Shown: positions 1 to 5,973, numbered from the stretch's first letter. The stretch: 10,896 nucleotides of DNA from an uncultured Ruminococcus sp. (GCA_902797525.1 CADBSZ010000213.1:1-10896); one strand, 5' to 3'. The notes: generated from the sequence alone by a model not told the origin. Translations and numbers: made by a program.

Positions 1-6
1 AGACGG

Positions 7-84
7 CAATTGCGCTTTTGCGCAATTGGAAAACGCGCCAAGCGTTTTCTCTCTGATAGAAAGTTGTCTGCTTTCTATCAGAGA
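7..84. repeat. Three back-to-back perfect hairpins
   Basis: Seen directly: three inverted repeats follow each other with no spacer. Hairpin 1 is CAATTGCGC (7-15), loop TTTT, GCGCAATTG (20-28). Hairpin 2 is GAAAACGC (29-36), loop GCCAA, GCGTTTTC (42-49). Hairpin 3 is a 14-bp arm at 50-63, a 7-base loop and its perfect complement at 71-84. No T-run follows the last stem, so a simple terminator does not explain the whole block. It may be the end of an upstream element, an intergenic palindromic repeat or a structured RNA; the window edge prevents a decision. Confidence 0.85.
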
Positions 85-181
85 ATAGTATAAAAGTTGC
101 ACAAATAACAACTGTTTCAATTATGGAATTTTAACGAAAAATAAAAAATTGATAAAAAAGTGTAGCTTTTTTCTATTTTTG

Positions 182-190
182 TGTTATGAT
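182..190 (+). promoter_or_regulatory. Possible extended -10 promoter of the kinase-like gene
   Basis: TGTTATGAT at 182-190 matches an extended -10 element (TGnTATGAT) in a very AT-rich leader about 60 bases before the ATG at 252. No good -35 hexamer sits 16-18 bases upstream. TTGATA at 149-154 is about 30 bases away, which is too far. The call rests on the -10 alone. Confidence 0.4.
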
Positions 191-251
191 ATATTTACAC
201 AAAAGAATTATTTTGAGGAATAATACTTTGTGAGAATACTGAGGTGCTATT

Positions 252-881
252 ATGAGTTGCAGCAAAATCATTACCATCACAAGACAATACGGCTCGGGCG
301 GACATGACACCGGAAAGATTCTTTCCGACAAGCTCGGCATACCGTTTTATGATAAGGAACTGATTTCGCTGGCGGCTAAGGAAAGCGGCATCAGCCCCGA
401 GGTATTCGCAAAGGCTGACGAAAAGATGACCAACAGCCTGTTGTATACGCTGTCCACGGGTTTGTATAACTACGGCAACGGTTTTTCGGCAATGGGTGAT
501 TTGCCGATGAATGACCAGCTCTATATTTTGCAGCATAAGATTATTAAGGAAAAGGCAGAAAAGGAAGTTTTTGTCGTTGTCGGAAGGTGTGCCGACTATA
601 TTCTGAAGGAATACGACAATGTTGTGAAGGTATTTATTTACGCTGATTTGGAAGTCAGAGCAAAACGTGCCGCAGAACGCAAGGACATTGAACCGTCAAG
701 AGCCCGTCAGGCGGTTTCAAAAACAGACAAAAACAGAGCAAACTACTACAGTTTTTATTCAGGACAAAAATGGGGCGCGCCCGAGAACTATGATTTGTGC
801 ATCAACAGCACACATCTAACCCCCGAACAGGCCGCCGACTTGATTATTGATTACATGAAAATTCTCGACAATCAGTCATAA
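252..881 (+). CDS. Cytidylate kinase-like family protein
   Basis: A 209-residue soluble protein of the cytidylate kinase-like (Cytidylate_kin2, P-loop NTPase) family. Visible features are the N-terminal strand and glycine-rich loop with ITRQYGSGGHDTGK (about residues 9-22), then LGIPFYDKELI (28-38), a central VVVGRCADYIL (about 107-117), and an Arg/Lys-rich lid region around 132-160. The loop is the family's GSGG form and not the classical GxxGxGK[ST] of true CMP kinases, so the substrate is uncertain; phosphorylation of a nucleotide or other small molecule is inferred from the fold. GAGG lies 7 bases before the ATG, which supports this start. The gene stands alone, with hairpins upstream and the small ORF at 935 downstream on the same strand. 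Length is normal for the family. The family call is firm; the reaction is not known. Confidence 0.85.
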   Translation: MSCSKIITITRQYGSGGHDTGKILSDKLGIPFYDKELISLAAKESGISPEVFAKADEKMTNSLLYTLSTGLYNYGNGFSAMGDLPMNDQLYILQHKIIKEKAEKEVFVVVGRCADYILKEYDNVVKVFIYADLEVRAKRAAERKDIEPSRARQAVSKTDKNRANYYSFYSGQKWGAPENYDLCINSTHLTPEQAADLIIDYMKILDNQS

Positions 882-890
882 TCGCCCCCG

Positions 891-923
891 CTCCTGAATA
901 TACTGTTACTATTGATTCAGGAG
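891..923 (+). promoter_or_regulatory. Hairpin covering the SD of the 23-codon ORF
   Basis: CTCCTGAAT (891-899) and ATTCAGGAG (915-923) form a perfect 9-bp stem with a 15-base loop. The 3' arm contains most of the AGGAGG ribosome binding site (919-924) of the small ORF at 935. It starts ten bases after the stop of the kinase-like gene and has no T-run, so it looks more like an SD-masking element or transcript-end structure than an intrinsic terminator. Confidence 0.7.
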
Positions 924-934
924 GTGTTTAGATT

Positions 935-1006
935 ATGAAATTCGTAGTTATGGATTTAGACGATTTTATCTTCGGTAACGAAGAATGGCATCCCAGCGAA
1001 CGCTAA
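935..1006 (+). CDS. Putative 23-residue peptide with strong RBS
   Basis: ATG at 935 is preceded by a full AGGAGG at 919-924 with a 10-base spacer. The frame runs 23 codons to TAA at 1004-1006. The peptide starts MKFVVMDLDDF and ends in HPSER; it is acidic, and its first residues recall the start of HAD-type phosphatases (a VxxxDLDD strand). The dispersed repeat begins four bases after the stop, so this may be a genuine small peptide or the stump of a larger gene cut by the repeat. I do not recognise it. The strong SD favours translation; the short length and lack of a known relative weigh against certainty. Confidence 0.4.
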   Translation: MKFVVMDLDDFIFGNEEWHPSER

Positions 1007-1010
1007 GCGG

Positions 1011-1096
1011 CGTGACGTTGTATCCGGTGCGCCTTTGGATAGCTTCTGTTGATTGGAACAGTCGGCAGAACGGCGCGTTTTTACTTGGCGCAAAAG
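1011..1096 (+). repeat. Dispersed intergenic repeat, copy A
   Basis: The first 40 bases, beginning CGTGACGTTGTATCCGGT, match the second copy at 4965 with few changes: CGTGACGTTG, ATCCGGT and GCCTTTGGA are identical. After a diverged middle the match resumes with GTCGGCAGAACGGC (1061-1074) against GTCGGCAAAACGGC (5013-5026). The further part 1072-1096 resembles the window start (15-39) in reverse complement. No credible reading frame covers it. Confidence 0.7.
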
Positions 1097-1175
1097 GCTG
1101 CATGGCTGCACAACGTTATTAACTTAAAACACCGAAACGGAAACATTCCATTGACATTCGTTGAGATAAAATTTC

Positions 1176-1199
1176 AGCCCACCGTGTTTGCGGTGGGCT
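1176..1199 (-). terminator. Terminator hairpin of the M23 peptidase gene
   Basis: AGCCCACCG (1176-1184), a 6-base loop and CGGTGGGCT (1191-1199) form a perfect 9-bp GC-rich stem, starting 17 bases beyond the stop of the minus-strand gene ending at 1217. On the minus strand the stem is followed by GAAATTTTATC, a weak U-tract. On the plus strand it is followed by TTCTC, so it may also stop transcription coming from the small ORF. Confidence 0.7.
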
Positions 1200-1216
1200 T
1201 TCTCATTGGTGTTCCG

Positions 1217-1981
1217 TTATTCCTCATTGTCAATAAAGCTCAGCGGATCGGCATAGTCGCCGTTGACCTTCACATAAACATGAATGTGGTTTTTGTCGCC
1301 GGATTCAGCCGGAACCGTGCCGATGGTGCCGATTTTGTCACCGCGCTCAAGCTTGTCGCCGGACTTGACGCCGACAGAACCGAGTCCGCAATAGCCGACG
1401 GTGACGTTATTGACGGACACCTCAACGGTTTTGCCGAACATTTTGTCCTCACTGACCTTGGTGACCTCGCCGCCGAGCATAGCAAGCACGTCCTCGCCCA
1501 GCTCGCCGTCAAAGTCCGCGCCGGTGTGCGGCTTCCATGTGTTAATTGTTTTATGATAAACACTGTCGCGGCTGAACTCACGCAGGACGTGCCCCGACTT
1601 GGTGGGCATGCTCAGGCTGACCTCAGCGGAAAGCATGGTTTCAAGCGCGTCGGCTCTCCCCTTGGGCGCGGTTGCCGCGGTGGCTTCGGTTGTCTGCGGC
1701 AAAGTGTCCGGCTCGCCGGTTGCGGTGGGCACGGTGTAATCGCGGTTTGACAAAACGCCGAGCGTCGGCACCGGCACGGACGCAGGCACGCCTGTAACAG
1801 GCTCAACCACTGCCGTCACGCCGGTTTCCACCTTGGACACCGGCGCCGTCTTTTGCCCGGTGACGGAATTGTATGTGGAATACACCGCCATGCAAACGGC
1901 AATCAGGCAAATGGAAAACGCTGTGTAAAAGCCGATTTTCTCTCGACGGCTCTTTTGTTGACTGGTAACATATCTGCTCAT
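1217..1981 (-). CDS. M23 family metallopeptidase, membrane-anchored, SpoIIQ-like
   Basis: A 254-residue protein with a short basic N-terminus (about 1-15), one membrane segment (about 16-37), a Pro/Thr/Val-rich linker to about residue 105, and a C-terminal LytM/M23 domain. The zinc-site residues are all present: HTGAD gives H152 and D156, and HIH gives H232 and H234, so the enzyme could cleave peptidoglycan peptides outside the membrane. Size and single-pass layout resemble SpoIIQ, the forespore protein of the engulfment channel; clostridial SpoIIQ keeps these residues whereas the Bacillus subtilis protein has lost one. No spoIIIA or spoIID gene is nearby, so SpoIIQ is an inference. The ATG at 1981 is chosen because GGAGG lies 8 bases upstream; an in-frame GTG at 1990 overlaps that SD and is rejected. 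Its SD is buried in a hairpin (1982-2017). Confidence 0.85.
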   Translation of the reverse strand: MSRYVTSQQKSRREKIGFYTAFSICLIAVCMAVYSTYNSVTGQKTAPVSKVETGVTAVVEPVTGVPASVPVPTLGVLSNRDYTVPTATGEPDTLPQTTEATAATAPKGRADALETMLSAEVSLSMPTKSGHVLREFSRDSVYHKTINTWKPHTGADFDGELGEDVLAMLGGEVTKVSEDKMFGKTVEVSVNNVTVGYCGLGSVGVKSGDKLERGDKIGTIGTVPAESGDKNHIHVYVKVNGDYADPLSFIDNEE

Positions 1982-2017
1982 AAAAAGCACCTCCGCCCTT
2001 AGTATGGGCAGAGGTGC
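1982..2017 (-). promoter_or_regulatory. Terminator-like hairpin masking the M23 gene SD
   Basis: On the minus strand the arms GCACCTCTGCCC and GGGCGGAGGTGC pair over 12 positions with one U-G wobble around a 7-base loop, followed by TTTTT and then directly the ATG. On the plus strand the wobble would be a C-A mismatch, which shows that the structure works in minus-strand RNA. The GGAGG SD is wholly inside the 3' arm. It can act as a terminator of copA read-through, as an SD-masking switch, or both. Confidence 0.75.
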
Positions 2018-2032
2018 CGTTGTTTATTCACC

Positions 2033-2055
2033 AAAAAGCGGAAAGTCGGTTTCCG
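2033..2055 (-). terminator. Possible terminator of the csoR-copA operon
   Basis: In minus-strand RNA, CGGAAA, loop CCGAC and TTTCCG (2039-2055) are followed by CTTTTT (2033-2038). The hairpin lies just after the copA stop at 2066. The 6-bp stem is short; the longer hairpin at 1982-2017 could be a second terminator in tandem. Confidence 0.45.
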
Positions 2056-2065
2056 TTTTCAAAAT

Positions 2066-2269
2066 TCAGCCTTCAACTGTATAGTCCTGCGCTTCAACGG
2101 CTTCCTTCAGCACGGAAAACGGAACGTCCTCCGTTAACGTGACGATTGCGCGGTTATCCTTGTGGCTGACCTCTGCCTTTTCTACCTGCGGAATTGCCTC
2201 GAGGGTTTTCTTGACGCGCGCCTCGCAGTGCTCGCACATCATTCCTTTAATGTTCATGGTTACTGTCAT
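2066..2269 (-). CDS. Possible internal start giving a free CopZ-like copper chaperone
   Basis: Within copA, in the same frame, ATG at 2269 is preceded by AAAGGAG (2279-2285 on the plus strand) with a 9-base spacer, a textbook SD. Translation from here would give a 67-residue protein beginning MTVTMNIKGMMCEHC, exactly one HMA domain with the CxxC copper site and the normal size of CopZ. The start lies at the boundary between the linker and the domain. CopZ shuttles Cu(I) to CopA and to regulators. The sequence shows the SD and the domain boundary; production of a separate protein is an inference. Known precedent: Escherichia coli copA also yields a small chaperone from the same gene, there by frameshifting. 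Confidence 0.5.
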   Translation of the reverse strand: MTVTMNIKGMMCEHCEARVKKTLEAIPQVEKAEVSHKDNRAIVTLTEDVPFSVLKEAVEAQDYTVEG

Positions 2270-4573
2270 AGTGGGTTTCTCCTTTACTGTTTGAGTTTGT
2301 ATTGTTGCTTCGGCTGCTGCCGGAGTTTTTTCGTTTTTGGGACGGATTCGCGCAAAGTTCAGCCGCAGGGCGTTAGTGACGACGCAAAAGCTCGACAGCG
2401 ACATCGCCGCCGCGCCGAACATCGGATTGAGCTTCCAGCCAAACGCGAAAATGAACACGCCTGCCGCCAGCGGAATGCCGATGACGTTATAGATAAACGC
2501 CCAAAACAGGTTTTCATAGATATTGCGCAGGGTGGCTCTGCCGAGCTTAATCGCGGCAGGCACGTCGCTGAGGCGGCTTTTCATCAGCACCACGTCCGCC
2601 GCGTCAATGGCGACGTCGGTTCCCGCACCGATGGCAATGCCGACATTCGCTGCCGTAAGGGCAGGCGCGTCGTTAATGCCGTCGCCGACCATAGCTGTTT
2701 TTCCCTGCCTGCTTAACCGCTCGATTTGAGCCGCCTTTCCGTCGGGCAGCACACCGGCAATCACCTCGTCAACGCCTGCCTGTTTGCCGATTGCCTCTGC
2801 GGTCTGTTGGTTGTCGCCCGTGAGCATGACCACGCGCAGTCCCATTTTTTTCAGCTCTGAAACAGCGCCGGGGCTGTCGGGCTTGACAACGTCCGCAACA
2901 GCGATAATGCCGAGCAACTTATTTCCTTTAGAGAAATATAACGGCGTTTTTCCCTGCGCGGCAAGCGTTTGCGCCGCTTGCTTCACATTTTCGGGGACGG
3001 CGCACTGCTTTGTGATAAACGCCTCGTTGCCGCCGCACACCGGCTTTGCGTCCAATACGGCGGATAAGCCGTTTCCTGCAAAGGTTTTATAATCTGATAT
3101 TTCTTTTTTAGAAATATCACGTTTCCGCGCATAGGCAATCACTGCCTTTGCGAGCGGGTGTTCGCTGCGGATTTCCAGTGAATACGCCGCCTCGAGCAGC
3201 TCCTTCTCACTGCCGGCGGCAATCATGTCCGTAACCACAGGCGCGCCGGTGGTGATGGTGCCGGTTTTGTCGAGAACAACGGTTTTGATTTTGCCGGTTT
3301 CCTCCAGCGAAACCGCGTTTTTAAACAAAATACCGTTGCGCGCGCCGACGCCGCTGCCGACCATAATCGCCACAGGTGTGGCAAGTCCAAGCGCACACGG
3401 ACAGCTGATGACCAAAACGGAAATCGCCCTTGCCAACGAAAATCCGACGTCCTGACCGAGCAGCAGCCAAACGACCGCCGTTACAATCGCAATAGAAATG
3501 ACCGCCGGCACAAAAACACCCGAAACCTTATCGGCGATTTTGGCGATTGGCGCTTTGGTCGCCGCGGCGTCGCTGACCATTTTGATGATTTGCGACAGGG
3601 TGGTGTCCTCGCCGACTCTTGTGGCGCGGCAGCGGATAAAGCCGGAGCGGTTTATGGTTGCCGCCGAAACAGAGTCGCCGGCTGTCTTATCAACAGGAAC
3701 GCTCTCGCCCGTCAGGGCGGATTCGTCCACGGCGCAGTCACCCTCCAGAATGACGCCGTCTACGGGAATACTGCCGCCTGCACGGACGACAAACACATCT
3801 CCCCTGCCGACGTCCTCAATGCCGACCTCGGTTTCAACGCCGCCGCGCTCAACTACGGCGGTTTTCGGCGAAAGATTGAGCAGGCTTTTCAGAGCGTTGG
3901 TGGTTCTGCCCTTGGACTTCGCCTCGAGCAGCTTGCCGACGGTAATCAGGGTGAGAATCATCGCCGCCGACTCAAAATAAAACTCGTGCATATAGGCGCT
4001 GACGGCAGCAGAATCGCCGTTCGTCTGCGCGGCGGTCATCATAAACAGCGCATAGGTGCTGTACACAAACGCTGTGCCCGAGCCGAGCGCAACCAGCGTG
4101 TCCATATTCGGCGCGCGGTGCAGCAGCCCTTTAAAACCGCTGATGAAGAATTTTTGATTAATCACCATGACAATTGCCGCGAGCAAAAGCTGCGTCAAGC
4201 CCATGGCCACGTGATTGTTTTCAATGAAGGGCGGCAGCGGCAAGCCCGCCATATGCCCCATGGAAAAGTACATGAGCGCCGTCAGGAACACCAGCGAGGC
4301 GATGAGCCGCTTTAATATTTTCGGCGATTCGGTGTCTTTTAATTCGCCGTCGGTCTGCGTTTTTTCTTTGGCGGCGCCCTTGACGGACGCGGAATAGCCT
4401 GCGTCCTCAACCGCCTTTATGATTTCCTGCGGCGTGGCGGTGCCTTCGACGCCCATGGAATTGGTGAGCAGGCTGACCGAGCAGGAAGTGACGTTGTCGA
4501 GCTTGGAAACCGCCTTTTCCACACGCGCGCTGCACGCCGCGCAGGACATTCCCTGAACATGATACTGTTGCAT
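2066..4573 (-). CDS. copA: Cu(I)-exporting P1B-type ATPase with fused C-terminal HMA domain
   Basis: An 835-residue P-type ATPase that moves Cu(I) out across the membrane using ATP. In order: N-terminal heavy-metal-associated domain with GMSCAAC (C11, C14); membrane helices from about residue 88; actuator TGES (288-291); membrane metal site CPC (391-393); phosphorylated Asp in DKTGT (D435); SEHP (470-473); TGDN (585-588); GDGIND (630-635); and the Cu(I)-type signatures YN (695-696) and MSLSS (724-728). After an Ala/Thr/Lys-rich linker (about 745-768) comes a second HMA domain with GMMCEHC (C780, C783), which resembles the separate chaperone CopZ; this extra end makes the protein longer than usual. 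GAGG upstream supports the ATG at 4573. The gene begins 13 bases after csoR and shares its promoter. The assignment to copper and not silver rests on the CPC/YN/MxxSS set and the CsoR context. Confidence 0.95.
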   Translation of the reverse strand: MQQYHVQGMSCAACSARVEKAVSKLDNVTSCSVSLLTNSMGVEGTATPQEIIKAVEDAGYSASVKGAAKEKTQTDGELKDTESPKILKRLIASLVFLTALMYFSMGHMAGLPLPPFIENNHVAMGLTQLLLAAIVMVINQKFFISGFKGLLHRAPNMDTLVALGSGTAFVYSTYALFMMTAAQTNGDSAAVSAYMHEFYFESAAMILTLITVGKLLEAKSKGRTTNALKSLLNLSPKTAVVERGGVETEVGIEDVGRGDVFVVRAGGSIPVDGVILEGDCAVDESALTGESVPVDKTAGDSVSAATINRSGFIRCRATRVGEDTTLSQIIKMVSDAAATKAPIAKIADKVSGVFVPAVISIAIVTAVVWLLLGQDVGFSLARAISVLVISCPCALGLATPVAIMVGSGVGARNGILFKNAVSLEETGKIKTVVLDKTGTITTGAPVVTDMIAAGSEKELLEAAYSLEIRSEHPLAKAVIAYARKRDISKKEISDYKTFAGNGLSAVLDAKPVCGGNEAFITKQCAVPENVKQAAQTLAAQGKTPLYFSKGNKLLGIIAVADVVKPDSPGAVSELKKMGLRVVMLTGDNQQTAEAIGKQAGVDEVIAGVLPDGKAAQIERLSRQGKTAMVGDGINDAPALTAANVGIAIGAGTDVAIDAADVVLMKSRLSDVPAAIKLGRATLRNIYENLFWAFIYNVIGIPLAAGVFIFAFGWKLNPMFGAAAMSLSSFCVVTNALRLNFARIRPKNEKTPAAAEATIQTQTVKEKPTMTVTMNIKGMMCEHCEARVKKTLEAIPQVEKAEVSHKDNRAIVTLTEDVPFSVLKEAVEAQDYTVEG

Positions 4574-4586
4574 AACGTACCTCTTT

Positions 4587-4886
4587 TTATTTCATCAGCT
4601 TTTGAAGCGTGTCGCAAAGCTCGTCGATGGTTTCGTCCCTGCCGCTGCGGATGTCGTCGGCGACGCAGGTATGGATATGATTCGAGAGCAGCTCTTTATT
4701 AAACGCGTTGAGCGCCGCCGTGACCGCCGACACCTGCACCAGAATATCGGTGCAGTAAGCGTCGGTTTCCACCATTTTGCGGATGCCGCGGATTTGTCCC
4801 TCAATGCGGCTGAGACGGTTCATCAGTTTTTTGTATTCGTCCTCGTCGCGGTGTTTGGTTTTGTGCAAACAATGCTCGCAAGCCAT
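4587..4886 (-). CDS. csoR: CsoR-family copper-sensing repressor
   Basis: A 99-residue all-helical DNA-binding regulator of the CsoR/RcnR (DUF156) family. Family landmarks are RLSRIEGQIRGIRKMVE (about 24-40), YCTDILVQ (44-51) and the helix HIHTCV (70-75). The Cu(I) ligands C45, H70 and C74 keep the 25- and 4-residue spacings of the Mycobacterium tuberculosis CsoR site (C36, H61, C65), which supports copper rather than nickel or formaldehyde as the signal. The N-terminus carries an additional CEHC-x-H run (residues 3-8) that could bind metal. GGAGGG six bases before the ATG supports this start. It is the first gene of the csoR-copA operon; a palindrome in its own promoter is the probable operator, so it should repress itself and copA until copper binds. 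Confidence 0.93.
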   Translation of the reverse strand: MACEHCLHKTKHRDEDEYKKLMNRLSRIEGQIRGIRKMVETDAYCTDILVQVSAVTAALNAFNKELLSNHIHTCVADDIRSGRDETIDELCDTLQKLMK

Positions 4887-4931
4887 TTCAATCCCTCCGG
4901 ATTATCATTTACCAAAATTTTTTCTGTATTC

Positions 4932-4960
4932 ATTATATACCCCATAGGGGTATTTGTCAA
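4932..4960 (-). promoter_or_regulatory. Consensus sigma-A promoter of csoR-copA
   Basis: On the minus strand TTGACA (4955-4960) and TATAAT (4932-4937) both match the sigma-A consensus perfectly and are 17 bases apart. Transcription would begin near 4925, leaving a leader of about 40 bases before the csoR ATG. So strong a promoter fits a tightly repressed operon. Confidence 0.9.
4937..4953. promoter_or_regulatory. CsoR operator palindrome in the promoter spacer
   Basis: ATACCCC-ATA-GGGGTAT is a perfect 7-bp inverted repeat with a 3-base centre, of the C-run/G-run type known for CsoR operators. It fills almost the whole spacer between -35 and -10, so bound CsoR would block RNA polymerase. Confidence 0.85.
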
Positions 4961-4964
4961 GCAC

Positions 4965-5027
4965 CGTGACGTTGCATCCGGTATGCCTTTGGAAAAGTCG
5001 GTTTTGCAACACGTCGGCAAAACGGCA
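4965..5027 (+). repeat. Dispersed intergenic repeat, copy B
   Basis: Second copy of the repeat at 1011, in the same orientation, starting CGTGACGTTGCATCCGGT. It starts four bases behind the csoR -35 box and has a palindrome CGGCATGCCG at 5023-5032. It fills the gap between the csoR promoter and the rpsR terminator, and no coding frame in it is convincing. Confidence 0.7.
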
Positions 5028-5084
5028 TGCCGGCCATTTTATGAATGATACACCTCAACGTGTGTATGAGGAATAAACGGACAT

Positions 5085-5114
5085 AAAAAAAGCACCGTAC
5101 AAAATGTACGGTGC
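5085..5114 (-). terminator. Terminator of the rpsF-ssb-rpsR operon
   Basis: GCACCGTACA (5092-5101), loop AAA and TGTACGGTGC (5105-5114) form a perfect 10-bp stem. On the minus strand seven T follow (5085-5091). It starts 11 bases beyond the rpsR stop: a classical intrinsic terminator. Confidence 0.93.
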
Positions 5115-5125
5115 CGAAGCATCAA

Positions 5126-5365
5126 TTAGTCAGCAGTGTAAGGAAGCAGTGCGATCATACGCGCGCGCTTGATTGCTGTGGTGAGGTCACGCTGATGTCT
5201 TGCGCAGGTGCCGGTTACACGGCGGGGAAGAATTTTTCCTCTTTCAGACATAAAGCGGCGAAGACGAGCGATGTCCTTATAATCAATGTGCTCTACCTTA
5301 TCAACGCAGAAAGCGCAAACCTTTTTGCGGGACTTTCTGCCGCGGTTGTTGGGTCTTTCAGCCAT
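5126..5365 (-). CDS. rpsR: 30S ribosomal protein S18
   Basis: A 79-residue basic protein of the small ribosomal subunit; S18 binds next to S6 on the 16S rRNA platform. Visible family signs are KKVCAFC (about 14-20), [19 protein letters not shown], and [29 protein letters not shown]. The cysteines C17, C20 and the CxxH at 63-66 (TCARH) form a likely zinc site as in the zinc-binding type of S18. The ATG at 5365 is chosen because AAGGAG lies just upstream and the protein then begins MAERPNN; a longer in-frame extension to 5395 has no support. It is the last gene of the operon, about 50 bases after ssb, and is followed by the strong terminator. Confidence 0.96.
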   Translation of the reverse strand: MAERPNNRGRKSRKKVCAFCVDKVEHIDYKDIARLRRFMSERGKILPRRVTGTCARHQRDLTTAIKRARMIALLPYTAD

Positions 5366-5413
5366 TGTCGGTTCTCCTTTCGTGAGAATATTCAAAATTG
5401 AGTAATGTTAAAG

Positions 5414-5932
5414 TTAGAAGGGTAAGTCGCCGTCGAGGGGCATATCCTGGAAGTCCTCGTTGGAGCCGCTCTGATAAGAGGGCTGTGCAGGCGCCGCAGG
5501 AGCGTTGTAGCTTTGCTGCGCAGGCGCACCGTAGGACTGGTTGCCGCCGTAGGACGGAGCGTTGTAAGACTGGTTGCCGCCATAATTATTATAGCCGCCG
5601 CCCGCATTGTCACGGCGCTCGCCGGTGAACGATACGTTGTCCGCTACGACTTCAACAACATAACGGTTGGTGCCGTCCTTTGCCTGATAGGTTCTGGTCT
5701 GCAATTGACCTTCCACGGCAATCATCGCGCCCTTGCCGAAATAACGGCAAACAAACTCTGCGGTTTGTCTCCAGCAAACGATGTCGATAAAATCAGCCTT
5801 GCGCTCCTCGCCCTGCTTGACGTAGTTGCGATCAACCGCAATTCTGAAATTGGTGACGCTGGCACCGGTGGGTGTTGTTTTCAATTCGGGATCAGACACA
5901 AGTCTGCCCATTAAAATAACTCTGTTTAACAT
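5414..5932 (-). CDS. ssb: Single-stranded DNA-binding protein
   Basis: A 172-residue SSB that coats single-stranded DNA in replication, recombination and repair. The OB-fold fills about residues 1-105, beginning MLNRVILMGRLVSDPEL and including DFIDIVCWRQTAEFVCRYFGKG and VEGQLQTRTYQ. A disordered linker (about 108-158) is rich in Gly, Asn, Gln, Ser, Tyr, Ala and Pro and contains the duplicated unit GGNQSY (118-123, 129-134). The C-terminus ends in the acidic tip DGDLPF that recruits partner proteins. It lies between rpsF and rpsR, the standard arrangement. AAAGGAT lies before the ATG at 5932. Length is typical for a Firmicutes SSB. Confidence 0.96.
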   Translation of the reverse strand: MLNRVILMGRLVSDPELKTTPTGASVTNFRIAVDRNYVKQGEERKADFIDIVCWRQTAEFVCRYFGKGAMIAVEGQLQTRTYQAKDGTNRYVVEVVADNVSFTGERRDNAGGGYNNYGGNQSYNAPSYGGNQSYGAPAQQSYNAPAAPAQPSYQSGSNEDFQDMPLDGDLPF

Positions 5933-5973
5933 AACTGTGATCCTTTCGTGTTCGGGTTTCCCCTACCTTTTGC

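Noticed and set aside
1..90. CRISPR array at the left edge
   Set aside because: The three hairpins differ in sequence and length and have no spacers; there is no repeated unit as in CRISPR.
1049..1750. A 233-codon plus-strand frame opposite the M23 peptidase gene
   Set aside because: The minus strand has a complete M23 domain with all zinc ligands and a good SD. The plus frame resembles no family I know and begins inside a non-coding repeat.
2018..2065. Spore sigma-factor promoter for the SpoIIQ-like gene
   Set aside because: GGTGAATAA before the hairpin faintly resembles a sigma-F/G -10, but the fit is poor and no -35 lies at the right distance.
3590..4315. A 241-codon plus-strand frame opposite copA
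   Set aside because: It mirrors a well-supported ATPase; its composition, rich in Arg, Ala, Gly and His, is typical of an antisense shadow in GC-rich codons.
4602..5048. A 148-codon plus-strand frame across csoR and its promoter
   Set aside because: It runs through csoR in antisense, its promoter, the operator and the dispersed repeat, which rules out a normal gene.
5366..5395. Longer N-terminus for ribosomal protein S18
   Set aside because: The start at 5365 has AAGGAG and gives the normal protein length; the extra ten codons contain that SD.
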